Origin: Seminavis robusta
Lineage: Eukaryota; Bacillariophyta; Bacillariophyceae; Naviculales; Naviculaceae
DNA: 35,988 bases
Assembly: GCA_903772945.1 (NCBI GenBank)
Contig: CAICTM010001145.1
Location: forward strand, 1 to 35,988
Reading direction: 5' to 3'
Position 1 is the stretch's first letter. Each line of letters begins with the position of its first letter. The notes beneath the pieces were generated by a model. That model searched no databases. It was not told the DNA's origin and was given only the letters and a program-made list of their open reading frames with translations. Made by a program: the position numbers and the translations under genes. This document shows, piece after piece, positions 18,124 through 27,454 of this stretch.

Positions 18124-21100
18124 TGTACAGAAACAAATACTGGGACATGTCACCAAGGTACAGTCCACCCGCATCAACAACAGTGACGGGAGCAAGCAGA
18201 TTTGAACCGGCACCGTACCCGTTATGAGCGTGCGATGAATCAATATGGACTCCAGCGAGGCAAGGGCACCTAGCGTTGGAGGCAGCACACCGGTAATAGA
18301 GGGGTTGTCGTAGAGAGCCAAAAACTGAAGGTTCTCCAATTGACCCATCTCACTTGGGATCGTTCCTGACAGTTGTTGGCCATGCAGGTTCATGTTGGAG
18401 AGACTGGTCAGACCAGAGATGTCGCTTGGAATGGACCCAAACAGCAAATTGGAATGCAGAAACAAGGTTGTCAATGGCAGGGATAGCACTGGCGTGGGCA
18501 GCATGTCGGAAAGCTCCGCCACCAAGTTTTCCAACTCGTACAGGCTCAATTCTTCCAATCGGGACAAAAGACCAATCTCGGGGGGAAGATGCGTCCCCAC
18601 GAATTCCGAGATAAATTCAATCGACAGGGCCACAATTCTTCCATCCGCATCGCATCGGTTTGGATCCAGTGTATCTCCCCACTCACATTCCGGTATGACA
18701 TAGTTCAACCAACCCGCACTTTCCCGAATCGGCCAGCTGTTTCCGTCAAACGCGAAAAAGAACGTTGCCAATGCAAAGAGCTGTAGCACCCGCCATTCAG
18801 GCAATGTAGAAAAGCTAGGATGTTGAATCACCCAACTATAGGCCATGGATTGTGGGGATTGCGGATCGATGAGAGCTTCCATACTATAGTCAGGAATGTC
18901 AAATAATAAAGGTTCTGTGGTTGGTTCCGGAATGTCAAATAATAAAGGTTCTGTGGTTGGTTCCATTGTTGTGGGCAAACGGGTGGGAGCGCGAGTGACT
19001 TGCTCATCGCCTCCAGGGAAGGATGGGGCATTCGTGGCAACGGTGGGTACATCCGGCCGATCGGGAGCAGGTGCAGGAACAAATCCAAGTGTTTCCCGAG
19101 GAGTGGGTGCTGGAGTTTGTCCGGGAGCACTAATGGGAATACCGAGAGAACCTGGTACTTCCCGAGGAGTGGGTGCTGGAGTTGGTCTGGGAGCACTAAT
19201 GGGAATACCAAGAGAAGTTGGTCCTGTTGGCCTTGCAGTATCAAGTTCTTCAGAAGTTGGCGCTTCCGAAATCGGAATAGGGAGCGTAACAATGTCTCCT
19301 ATACCAATGCCGATCCCTCCAGGATCACTTGTGGATGATGGCGCTGGAGTAACGTCCTCTCGCCCTCCTCCTGCAGGAGCTGGAGAGGGTGCAGGAGCAC
19401 CACCAACCGGGATACCAAGTCCTCCAGTAGTAGATGGTGCTGCCGTTTCCGGAGGAGGTATCATCGGGACCCCAAGCCCGGGCGTAGAAGCGGAAATGGG
19501 AACAGGGGCCGTTGGTTCTTGGGTTGCTACTGCCGTGGGTGTATTGGTGCCAATTTCGAAGGTCGGCTTGCCGGTCATGTCAATGGCCACGGGCACTGCC
19601 GTTGGGGCCAAACAATCCCGGGAACAGGCACTACACCCTGGGAGGCACGTGACCGTTCGGCAATCAATCTGAAATGCCGCCAATGCCGAAAGGCTACACA
19701 TTTCTTGTGGCACTGTTCCCGACAACGAATTCCCATTCAACAAAAGCAATTCGAGGGACGAGAGTGCTCCCCATGACGCATGAATCGATCCGGTGAGTTG
19801 ATTGTTCAAAAGAGTCAACTCGGTGAGACTCGACAAGAGTCCAATCTCTGTCGGTAAGCCACTGTCGAGTTGGTTCCAGTCCAAGTTCATGGCTTTCAAT
19901 GCCGTCATGCCGGCAATGGTGGTTGGAATGGATCCCGTAAGTTGATTTCCAAACAATTGAAATGTCTCCATGGCAGTCAATCTTCCCACTTGATGGGGGA
20001 TGCTTCCCGATAGCCGGTTTCGAATAAGTTGCAAGGATGTCAATGAGGACATGGTCCCAAGTTCCGTGAACAGCTCTCCGGTCAAAGCATTGTTTGCTAA
20101 TCTCATCACCTTTAGGGACGGCAGCAAGCCTATTTCAGAGGGGAACCTGCCTGATACTTGCTGTCGTTGAATGGAAAAGATCTCCAAATCGGACACGAGT
20201 CCAATGGTACTGGGAATCACTCCTGCAATGGGCCGCTCGTCATTGCTCCCGCTTCCTGGTTCGGGTGGATCCAGTTTGGCATCGAGACTGATGCTGCGGA
20301 GTGTTGTCAGTCCCCAAAAGAGTTCTGGTGGTAGACTCCCTTGCAGGCCATTACCCCATTGCCACATGTGTTGGTAGTACTGGCCATCCTCCCCACAAGG
20401 ACTGGCATGGGTAATGTTATACACATAATTTTCAAATCCAAACAGCGTGGGACGGGATGCCCACTGACATTCGGACACATTGTAATTGAGCCAGTTGGCA
20501 TCATAGACCCAATGATCTGGTCCGCCCGTGGCATGGTAGAATGTGGCGAGTGCGAATCGTTGTCGAATACGCCATTCCGAGTAGCTCTGTAATGCAGGAT
20601 CTGCCAGTAACCATTCAAATGCCTTGGCTTGCGGCGACCGCGCGTCTTGGAGAATGGCGGAGCGTGTATAGTTGGGGAACAACGATGTGACGTAGGACTC
20701 GAAGGAGGCAAAACTGGGTGCAGCAGTGGGAATTTGAGGAAGAGATGGGATAGTAGTAGGGCTGAGCGTGGGTGCACTTGTGCTGGTTGTATTGCTGTTG
20801 TTGCGGCCAAAGACGAGAAAACAGACCACAGCCAGTATGACCACAATAAGGATAAAGATGGCTGCCTGAACCTTGACAATGGTTTGCCATTTTCGTTGCC
20901 TGTTTCGTTCCTCTTTTCGCTGATTTTCCCTCGTCACATCATAGTGCTCTGCTCGGGGTAAATCAGCGACTGGATTGGCCACCACCAACAAGTTGTTGTT
21001 GGATGGAACTGGCATTGGATTAGTAGTAGTGGCTGTGGCAGTAGGACTAGTAGCGTTTGGGTTTCTCTCCAAATCATCCTGTGGTTCCAATGGAATAGCA

Positions 21101-21603
21101 GGTTCCCGTCTAGCAGAAGCTACATTTTCGGAGGGTGCTTTGGTCCTGGAGGTTTTGAGTTTGCCCAGCTTGGTTCTCCCCCTTGCAACCAGTGGGATGC
21201 TCTGTCCTCTCGGTGCTGCTTGTGTATCCACAGCATCCACTGGGGTCCGTCTTTGGTTGGGCTGCCGTTCATCATGGCCTGATGATCCTTTCTTTTTCGC
21301 CATTGGTCTAGAAGCTGGGTATGCCACTAGCTTCTTGTTGGCTTCCAATAGATTTTGTGGTGTGCTTGTATATGTATCAGGGTGAATCGGCACAGCACCA
21401 TGCTTCTTCGCTGCCACACCATTACTCTCCGTCTCGGCGGAAAGAGTCGGGCCATTCATAGCAACTTCTTCCGCACCATCACCACCATCGCTCTCCATCA
21501 TATCCGCTGCAAGATCCCATGATGGATCCAACTTGCCATTGACGTCTTCCGCCATGCTGCCATCTTCTTTGCTTGCCATGGCTGTGGGTTTGTTGTGGAC
21601 CAT
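18109..21603 (-). CDS. Type II membrane LRR protein with two tandem ectodomains
   Basis: A 1,164-residue receptor-like protein. Residues 1-240 are polar, basic and probably disordered, in the cytosol. A single membrane segment at about 245-266 ('AAIFILIVVILAVVCFLVF') follows a basic 'KEERNRQRK', which by the positive-inside rule puts the C-terminus outside. Ectodomain 1 (about 295-675) begins with the diatom LRR cap 'QRFALATFYHATGG..W' and 'WLNYNVSECQW', then about ten plant-type repeats ('LxxLxLxxNxLxGxIP'), closing with a Cys cluster. A Pro/Thr/Gly-rich hinge (about 680-900) holds duplicated 'LGIPISAP.PTPAPTPRE' units. Ectodomain 2 (about 905-1164) repeats the whole plan: 'LFALATFFFAFDGNSW', 'WLNYVIPECEW', about six LRRs and a Cys end. 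No kinase domain is present. Several N-glycosylation sequons fit an exposed domain. Ligand unknown. Confidence 0.88.
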   Translation of the reverse strand: MVHNKPTAMASKEDGSMAEDVNGKLDPSWDLAADMMESDGGDGAEEVAMNGPTLSAETESNGVAAKKHGAVPIHPDTYTSTPQNLLEANKKLVAYPASRPMAKKKGSSGHDERQPNQRRTPVDAVDTQAAPRGQSIPLVARGRTKLGKLKTSRTKAPSENVASARREPAIPLEPQDDLERNPNATSPTATATTTNPMPVPSNNNLLVVANPVADLPRAEHYDVTRENQRKEERNRQRKWQTIVKVQAAIFILIVVILAVVCFLVFGRNNSNTTSTSAPTLSPTTIPSLPQIPTAAPSFASFESYVTSLFPNYTRSAILQDARSPQAKAFEWLLADPALQSYSEWRIRQRFALATFYHATGGPDHWVYDANWLNYNVSECQWASRPTLFGFENYVYNITHASPCGEDGQYYQHMWQWGNGLQGSLPPELFWGLTTLRSISLDAKLDPPEPGSGSNDERPIAGVIPSTIGLVSDLEIFSIQRQQVSGRFPSEIGLLPSLKVMRLANNALTGELFTELGTMSSLTSLQLIRNRLSGSIPHQVGRLTAMETFQLFGNQLTGSIPTTIAGMTALKAMNLDWNQLDSGLPTEIGLLSSLTELTLLNNQLTGSIHASWGALSSLELLLLNGNSLSGTVPQEMCSLSALAAFQIDCRTVTCLPGCSACSRDCLAPTAVPVAIDMTGKPTFEIGTNTPTAVATQEPTAPVPISASTPGLGVPMIPPPETAAPSTTGGLGIPVGGAPAPSPAPAGGGREDVTPAPSSTSDPGGIGIGIGDIVTLPIPISEAPTSEELDTARPTGPTSLGIPISAPRPTPAPTPREVPGSLGIPISAPGQTPAPTPRETLGFVPAPAPDRPDVPTVATNAPSFPGGDEQVTRAPTRLPTTMEPTTEPLLFDIPEPTTEPLLFDIPDYSMEALIDPQSPQSMAYSWVIQHPSFSTLPEWRVLQLFALATFFFAFDGNSWPIRESAGWLNYVIPECEWGDTLDPNRCDADGRIVALSIEFISEFVGTHLPPEIGLLSRLEELSLYELENLVAELSDMLPTPVLSLPLTTLFLHSNLLFGSIPSDISGLTSLSNMNLHGQQLSGTIPSEMGQLENLQFLALYDNPSITGVLPPTLGALASLESILIHRTLITGTVPVQICLLPSLLLMRVDCTLVTCPSICFCTCYNS
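18893..18964 (-). repeat. Perfect 36-bp tandem duplication in the hinge of the LRR gene
   Basis: Two identical 36-bp units (18893-18928 and 18929-18964) encode 'EPTTEPLLFDIP' twice just before ectodomain 2. Perfect identity suggests a recent event. A related 66-bp period lies at 19098 and 19164, encoding the Pro-rich hinge units. Confidence 0.92.
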
Positions 21604-21930
21604 TCCGTGTGCTTTGACTCTTTTGAGAACTCAAGTGAAAAACCTGAGATTTTATGGACAAAATATGCTACTTTCTTCGATTTGGTGAGCTAAAATACGT
21701 ATTTTTATGCAAAAATGACACTTGCATTGGTTCAAAACCTCACTGGATCCTTTCACTGGAACCAAGGCACGCCAGCCGTGGAGGTGCCGTAGGTACCGTA
21801 TGGTACTAGCACTGCATCCAAGACACGCAGAGCTAGTGTCATTGTTGGGATGGCTGGGAGGTTCCAGAACTCACTTTGTTGCTGTTCAAGTTCCACAGAA
21901 GACAATATTGGCCCCAGCATAGATACGATA
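21604..21930. other. Intergenic region upstream of the LRR gene
   Basis: Divergent space between the minus-strand LRR gene and the plus-strand LRR relic. It contains an AT-rich stretch (about 21641-21716) that could hold promoter elements; no definite motif is seen. Confidence 0.4.
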
Positions 21931-22530
21931 TGAATGGCACAACTCCTCAACTGGAGGCCTATGAATGGATGCTAGCTAGATGATCCTATGCTTGCGAACA
22001 AATCTGATTCACCCCTGTTGCAGGGCTTTGCTCTTGCTAAATTCTTCTATGCAACTGGTGGTGAAAGCAAATTGGAAACATAAAGGAGGTGGTAGGGTAC
22101 GTACCATTGATCTGTTTCAACCTTGTCCACGTCGCCCTCGCCCTCCTGCAGCTTCAGGGGGGGGGAGTCCGCCACCAAATGATCCAGGCGGAAATGAAGG
22201 TCCACAATGGGTGGTTCATTCAGGAGGAAATGAAGGTCCACCACACAAGAGTCTGGTGAAAGCAGATATCAATGAACACAAGTTCACAGGGACTCCACGC
22301 TTGCCCACAGAAATGGCAACCTTATCAAGTACACTTACTTGAGCAGCCACTTCTCTATTCTTGACATCAGGCAGGGGAGGGATTTGTCAACTGTCAGCTT
22401 CGACAATGCTCAAGTAAGTTGTCCCGCAGCCAGTAGGGTCTCTGGTACGCTTCCAATCGACCTTTGCAAGTTCATTCCAAGCCCCGAGCATCACGCCTCA
22501 GATGCCAACAAATTCCAGGGCACTCAAATG
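21931..22530 (+). pseudogene. Decayed LRR gene, relative of the intact gene at 26837-29122
   Basis: Blocks match the intact LRR gene in order. 21931-22090 corresponds to about 27853-28010 (cap region; 'CAGGCTTACCAATGGATGCT' in the intact gene against 'GAGGCCTATGAATGGATGCT' here). 22115-22260 corresponds to the Gly/Pro-rich insert. 22268-22345 corresponds to about 28488-28555 ('GAGTTCACAGGGACTC', 'CAACCTTATCAAGTACACTT'). 22395-22520 corresponds to about 28605-28730 ('GCTCAAG..TTGTCCCGCA', 'AACWWCCAGGGC'). Between the blocks, pieces are missing, including the first LRRs and the 'WLSYDTNECDW' cap. Frameshifts and stops occur throughout, so no product is expected. The cytosolic and membrane segments are not visible upstream, so it is also truncated. 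Confidence 0.8.
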
Positions 22531-22878
22531 ATGTATGTACCGGTACGTGAAGTGCCAGCCAGCAAAGAAGATCACATGCATGCAGCATCACCGCAGCGGA
22601 AGGCTTCCGGGACATGGAACCACACGGCTTCTCGGGTTCACGAAAGTACTTCTGAATGAAAAGCGAGGAGATATCGCTTTAGAGACACAGACGTTCATAG
22701 ACAATCTCAAGTGAGAATCGGAAATCGGTCGATTTTGGATCTTTATAAGCTCTAACCTTATAGAATGTTGATTTTTTAAAAGATACGCTTTAGTTTTAAG
22801 ATACTTTTCGCTTACACGACGACGGACGAGCTCGAGGCTCGAGCGAGAAGCAAACACAACACAGCCACTTTCCCACTA
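22531..22878. other. Intergenic region
   Basis: No gene visible. It contains a TACCGGTA palindrome near 22537 and an AT-rich stretch around 22735-22805. A GAGCTCGAGGCTCGAGC imperfect inverted repeat (about 22828-22844) lies just upstream of the Nudix gene leader. Confidence 0.4.
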
Positions 22879-22920
22879 ATGCAAAGAAATGTTAGCATCA
22901 TCACATTCGTACCACTCTGA
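22879..22920 (+). promoter_or_regulatory. Upstream ORF overlapping the Nudix start
   Basis: An ATG at 22879 opens a 13-codon frame that ends with TGA at 22918-22920. It overlaps the first ATG of the Nudix frame (22889) out of frame. If scanning ribosomes use it, initiation at 22889 would be reduced. The next in-frame Met (22958, residue 24) lies 38 bases after the uORF stop and could be used by reinitiation. Confidence 0.4.
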
Positions 22921-24055
22921 CGAGTGGTCGATCTACTGTATCAGTGGTTTCTATGAAATGGTCGGTGCAATCTTTGCATTGTTGATCGCAATAATCTCCG
23001 CCAGCAAAAACAACATGAAGCTTCTAGACCGCATCCGAAATCTGGATGCCTCTCGTCGAGTTGATGTTGTCAGTAAATACATTCCTGTGTTGCTGGTGGA
23101 ACATACATGTAATTTGATGGATACACAAACCAAAACAATGATCGGTCACATACACACCGACCTCATAGAAACACTGAGGGACAGGCTCGAAGAGAATCTT
23201 CCTCATAATAGTAAGAGTGTGTTTCGGCTGCCCAAGCCGGCATTCATCGAGGAAACTACAACTTTGACGAGAATACGAAATCGATATTTTGGGTTGGTCG
23301 TAGACAAGTCTCCCACTCAACCTTTGGCTGACGCTAGAACGGCTGCCTTGGAACGATTTACCAATCTATTGCTGGATTGCAAAGTGATCTCTAACCTTCA
23401 CTCGGACAGGTATCCAATCACGGACCCAACAATCGCAGGCCACGGAGAAATACTAGCAACCGTGAATCGGAATGCAGCTCCTTATCTGGGTGTTACTTCC
23501 ATTGGAGTTCACTTGCTCTGCTATGTGAAAACAAATGACACGGTTTCTTTGTGGTTGGCGCAGCGAGCGGCCAACAAATCGCATCACGCTTTACTGTGGG
23601 ATCCTACCGTAGCCGGTGGTCAACCTGCTTCCATGGGGCTCTTTGACAATGTCATAAAGGAAGCGGGCGAAGAGGCAGGAATTCCTTCTGAGCTAGTTGC
23701 TAGGAATGCTGTTGCCACAGGATGCCTCTCTCAGATGACCTGCAAACCGGATGGTACCTGTATGAAGCAAAGTTTATACTACACTTGGGATATGCAAGTC
23801 CCGAACGATTTTGTTCCAGAAGCAGCCGATGGGGAAGTAGCTCAATTCGAGCTGTGTTCGGCAGAACAATTGGAATACGATGTACGAGAAGGCACTCGAC
23901 TGCGACCTGCTATGATCCTGGTGGTAACCGATTTCTTGATTCGGCATGGAATCATTGCGCCTGACAAGGAGCCAGACTATGCCAACATTCTGGCAGCGAT
24001 GCATCAAGAACAGCTTGTCTTTGAGTATGCAGACAAAGGGGAGGGTTGTATGTGA
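22889..24055 (+). CDS. DUF4743-Nudix hydrolase, YJR142W/NUDT20-24-like
   Basis: A 388-residue protein matching the two-part family of a DUF4743 domain (about 43-190) followed by a Nudix domain (about 195-365). The Nudix box is clear: 'TVAGGQPASMGLFDNVIKEA' continuing into 'GEEAGI', supplying the REUxEExGU-type metal-binding Glu residues. Other family hallmarks are 'YLGVTSIGVHLLCYV', 'FVPEAADGEVAQFEL' and 'FLIRHGIIAPDKEPDY'. Relatives include yeast YJR142W and the C-terminal half of Tnr3, reported to hydrolyse oxidised thiamine diphosphate analogues in metabolite repair; plant members are plastidial. Activity here is inferred. A hydrophobic stretch at residues 24-40 ('MVGAIFALLIAIISASK') could be a signal or signal-anchor. 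Met24 (22958) is a plausible alternative start because of the upstream ORF at 22879. Confidence 0.9.
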   Translation: MLASSHSYHSDEWSIYCISGFYEMVGAIFALLIAIISASKNNMKLLDRIRNLDASRRVDVVSKYIPVLLVEHTCNLMDTQTKTMIGHIHTDLIETLRDRLEENLPHNSKSVFRLPKPAFIEETTTLTRIRNRYFGLVVDKSPTQPLADARTAALERFTNLLLDCKVISNLHSDRYPITDPTIAGHGEILATVNRNAAPYLGVTSIGVHLLCYVKTNDTVSLWLAQRAANKSHHALLWDPTVAGGQPASMGLFDNVIKEAGEEAGIPSELVARNAVATGCLSQMTCKPDGTCMKQSLYYTWDMQVPNDFVPEAADGEVAQFELCSAEQLEYDVREGTRLRPAMILVVTDFLIRHGIIAPDKEPDYANILAAMHQEQLVFEYADKGEGCM

Positions 24056-24096
24056 TGAAGGATAAATTATTGCCTAGAAGACCCTATAAGTTGTAC

Positions 24097-24263
24097 GGCA
24101 TCCAATATGCGCTTAAAACCCAATGCAGCAATCTAGATTCTAGATGGACATGTACTTGAAACTTGAAGTACATGATGATACGGTTCGGCATCCAATATGC
24201 GATTAACCCAATGCAGCAATCTAGATTCTAGATGGACATGTACAGTACTTGAAGTGCATGATT
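24097..24263. repeat. 90-bp tandem duplication
   Basis: Two near-identical units begin 'GGCATCCAATATGCG' at 24097 and 24187. Both contain 'ATCTAGATTCTAGATGGACA', itself with an inner palindrome. Differences are a few bases and small indels, so the duplication is fairly recent. It lies just downstream of the Nudix gene. Confidence 0.9.
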
Positions 24264-24974
24264 GGGGAACCTGATCAACCTGACGAGGAAATTATCTAGC
24301 TACTACTAGCTAGCTAGCTAGAGTAGTACTTCCAGCAGGCACCCAAAAAGAAGAACACCGCATTGGAAGTTGGAACCACACCGGTTTCCGGTTTCTCCTT
24401 TTGTTCCTTGGTTCGTTTCGAGCTTTGAGCTTCGTTGATTGAGAAATAGCTTCGGGAATGGAGAATTTGTGGGCATAAATCCTTCAACCAAGACGAAGCA
24501 AAGGAGTACTGAGTAGCAGCTATAAGATTTAAAGTTGCAAGCGTTTTCTTAAATCCACTGAAAGTGTTAAAAGGCCTCATCCAAGATGGTTGTTATTTAG
24601 CATAAATCAACAAACAAACTCACCTGGCGCTTGCGAGCGACAGTCGAAAGTTAAAGCAACAAACTGGCCAGCGTGGCTAAGAGATATTGCTACTAACCTG
24701 GGCAGTCTTGCTGCCAGAGCCCTCAACCCCTTTAATTCCGTCTCCTGAGACGGCGCTCCTTTTGGTTACCCCCTCAGTTGCACTCCGAAATCGATTTGCC
24801 GGCGTTTACTGTGGGAAAAAGAGTAGCCGCACTTCAGTTGCAGAATCAACGGTCATGTGTATCCTTAAGTAACAAGTTCACTTCGAAAGATTTAGATTGA
24901 TTCGTGGAATAAAAGAACCGTTGAGGTTACTAAGGTTAAGGATAAACTGATTGAGTACGGTACTAGTAGGATCA
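24264..24974. other. Intergenic region, no gene supported
   Basis: It holds a CTAG tract (24308-24322) and a minus-strand open frame of 88 codons (24314-24580) without recognised motif. A patch at 24692-24809 lies, on the minus strand, between a CAG acceptor-like and a GT donor-like site and could be a small exon relic. It has no open partner exons, so it is not called. Confidence 0.35.
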
Positions 24975-25390
24975 AGTCCATCATTGAAGGCGCAGCACTG
25001 ACTTCTCTCCCTCATTGTATTCCTATGGTAAACAGGACAGAAATCCAAGCTTGGCCGACAACAGTGGTATACGTACTAACCGGCCGACAGGAGGAGTTCT
25101 TTATTCAAGCTGATCGATAGATCGAATCGATCGCAATGAGGTAAGCCTATTATCAAGAGTGTTAATTGAAGGTACAGCACTGACTTCTCTCCCTCGTTGA
25201 ATTCCAATGGTAAACAGGAGAGAATTCCGAGCTCGGCCGTCAATAGGTGAGTTGTTTCAATTATTCGAGTCGATGGATCGATCGCCGTACCCTCACTCAA
25301 ACCGACATTCTCCGGTGTAAATTGGAAAGCCATCCCTCATTGAATCCTATGGACCATGGGATGGCAGTCAGTTCTCGGCCCGTGACGGCC
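24975..25390. repeat. Diverged tandem repeats
   Basis: 'GCAGCACTGACTTCTCTCCCTC', followed by 'AATGGTAAACAGGA' and 'GCTYGGCCG', appears at about 24991-25055 and again, with few changes, at 25171-25235. A third, more diverged form (CATCCCTCATTGAATCC ... GTTCTCGGCCCGTGACGGCC) lies at about 25332-25391. No coding function is visible. 25391-25816 holds no gene that I can support. Confidence 0.7.
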
Positions 25391-25816
25391 AAGTTGGTTC
25401 AATTTGAGAAAACAAGGGTATGTCGCCGGTTTTCTTCAGTTGAGCACAGAAAACAAAACTCATATCTATTTGTTTTTTTCTCTGCTGCACTGCTGACGGC
25501 CGAGGAACTACCATTGTCGAGGAGTACTTTTCGAACGAACGAACGCTCCAAATAACAAGAGAGAGGCTCTGTTAACTCCAGCCCTATCACCAACCTGAAC
25601 GGTGGAGATCGTCGTCGAGTCATTGAATGGCAACAAGAGGAGGAGGCTACACGCACGACAACTCGAAACGCGCAGAGGAGGAGAGTGGATCCTCCTACCG
25701 GATTCATCCCTCCTTGTTATTTCCTAGTGTTTTGGTGGTGATTCCTGTGTCGGTACCCATTTTCCTGTATGCACAAGTCAAGTACTATTGCCACTACCGG
25801 TAGGTATACGGCAGCT

Positions 25817-26262
25817 GGCTACAATGGCTGGATTGACAATATTCGGTTTTGTGCATGTATTCGTCATAAGGATCCAATACGAGGTACCGGTAACCGTAGC
25901 GAGCAAAGCCAAACTTTCGGTACTGTTGCCACTGTCGTCGATGTAGCTATACCGCAGCTGGCTACAATGGCTGGATTCAAATGTTCGGTTGTGCATGTAT
26001 TCGTCATAGGATCCATTGCAAGATACCGGCAACGGAGTGTAACCAGTAAAGCGGAACCTGAGTGTGTTCGGTACTGTTGACACTGTCGCCGATGTGACTG
26101 TACGGTAGCCGGCTACAATGGCTGGATTAACAATATTCGGTTTGTGCATGTATTCGTCATAAGGATCCAATGCGAGGTAACCGAGTGCAGTGAGCAAAGC
26201 CGAACCTGAGTGTGTTCGGTACGAAACTATAGGTAGCCGGCTATAATGGCTGGATTGACAAT
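25817..26262. repeat. Tandem array of about 140-bp units
   Basis: The start block 'GGCTACAATGGCTGGATT' occurs at 25817, 25960, 26111 and, slightly changed, 26239, giving spacings of 143, 151 and 128 bp. Each full unit continues with 'TGTGCATGTATTCGTCATA', 'GGATCCA', an 'ACCGG/GGTAAC' block and a 'TTCGGTACTGTTG'-like end. Units differ by indels, so this is a minisatellite of moderate age. No open frame follows the period. Confidence 0.92.
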
Positions 26263-26461
26263 ATCCGGTTGTAACTGTTGGTTGAGGCAAAGGGTACAGG
26301 AGACGAGCGCTGAAAAAAACCGAATTGTTTTTCCTGCTACGGCGGTCCCTGCAGGTATAAGGGTAGGGGTAGAATGCAAATAAGCCAGCAAAAACTAAAT
26401 AAGTATCCTAGGATGGTGCTTTTAGAAACCAGCTAAAGCTATTTACATGCATCCTAGTAGG

Positions 26462-26676
26462 GGGATCTGCTTCTACCAGGAAAAACTCTGAAACCAGAGA
26501 AACCTATATAACTAGTATTCTAGCTAGCTTGGGGTATCTGCTTCTAGCTTGCTATGGAAATCTGCTTCTAGCTAGGGGGAATCTGCTTCTAGCTAGCTAA
26601 GCGCAAGTTAAGCACTAGCTAAGCACTAGAGGTATCTGCTTCTGGCTAGCTGGCTAATAGGGTATCTGCTTCTACA
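26462..26676. repeat. Short interspersed repeats (RTCTGCTTCTRG) upstream of the LRR gene
   Basis: Six copies of 'ATCTGCTTCT' lie at about 26464, 26534, 26557, 26581, 26634 and 26664, most preceded by G-runs and followed by CTAG-like bases. They sit 170-370 bases upstream of the LRR start codon. They could be promoter elements or a decayed minisatellite. Confidence 0.8.
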
Positions 26677-26836
26677 CTGAAACCTTTCTGCCGAGGTTAC
26701 ACAGCTCCGCTGGCTTATTAATACCGGTAACAGACAGCGCCGGTTTGCTTTGCTTCCATTCTGCATTATTTGAGCATCCATCCTCGATTCATCACAGCTT
26801 TCCGATCGTTCTCACGACACGACGTACCAATTTGAA

Positions 26837-27423
26837 ATGAAAACGGACGAGACGTTCGATGCTTCCGCTCCTACCAGCGATGCTTCTCAAGGTGCAGGAG
26901 ATGTTGGCATTGAAAACGAAGATTTTCTCCATCTAGACGCTGACAAGAAAGAAGCGACGGAACTTGTGGAATCCACCACAAACCCCCCTGAGAATATGCC
27001 TGCACGCGAGGAGGACGAGCCAACAAGAGACCGAAAACTAGGGGGGTTGTATACATACAGCACTACCACAACAACAGCGAAGGAGACACATGTTGCAAGT
27101 GGAAAGTTGGGAGGAGTGTTTGAGATGGTGGAACCGCCTCGATATGATACTCGTCCAACAACAACAAGAAGCACCACTCCAAAGCTGGGAGCAGTCTACG
27201 TGGTAGGAGGAAATAGCAGTGCACACTCCGTCGATGCGGCAGGAATTGAGGAACTGCCCATCGCAGCAGGCTCATCACATGCGCAACAACCTCTTCCTGG
27301 GGCGTATCCACAACGTGGCATTGACCGACAATTCTCCAGTGATGCCATGAGCTTCTCCATGTTCACTGTCTATAATAACGAAATTGATGTGGACGAATTC
27401 ATTTTGGACACGATGTTGGATGT

Positions 27424-27454
<31 letters not shown>

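Noticed and set aside
18185..18210. tRNA T-arm-like sequence (GGTTCAAATC on the minus strand)
   Set aside because: It lies within the LRR coding sequence and has no acceptor, D or anticodon stems around it.
18896..19672. Plus-strand 258-codon Gly/Val/Ser-rich frame
   Set aside because: Antisense shadow of the Pro/Thr/Ala-rich hinge of the LRR gene.
24692..24809. Possible small exon on the minus strand between a CAG and a GT site
   Set aside because: No partner exon is open on either side and the translated piece matches nothing I know.
25817..26262. CRISPR-like array
   Set aside because: Units of 128-151 bp diverge along their whole length; there are no short identical repeats separated by unique spacers.
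25778..26290. Minus-strand 170-codon repetitive protein
   Set aside because: The frame follows from the minisatellite lacking stops by chance; unit spacings (143, 151, 128) are not multiples of three, so the frame is not kept between units.
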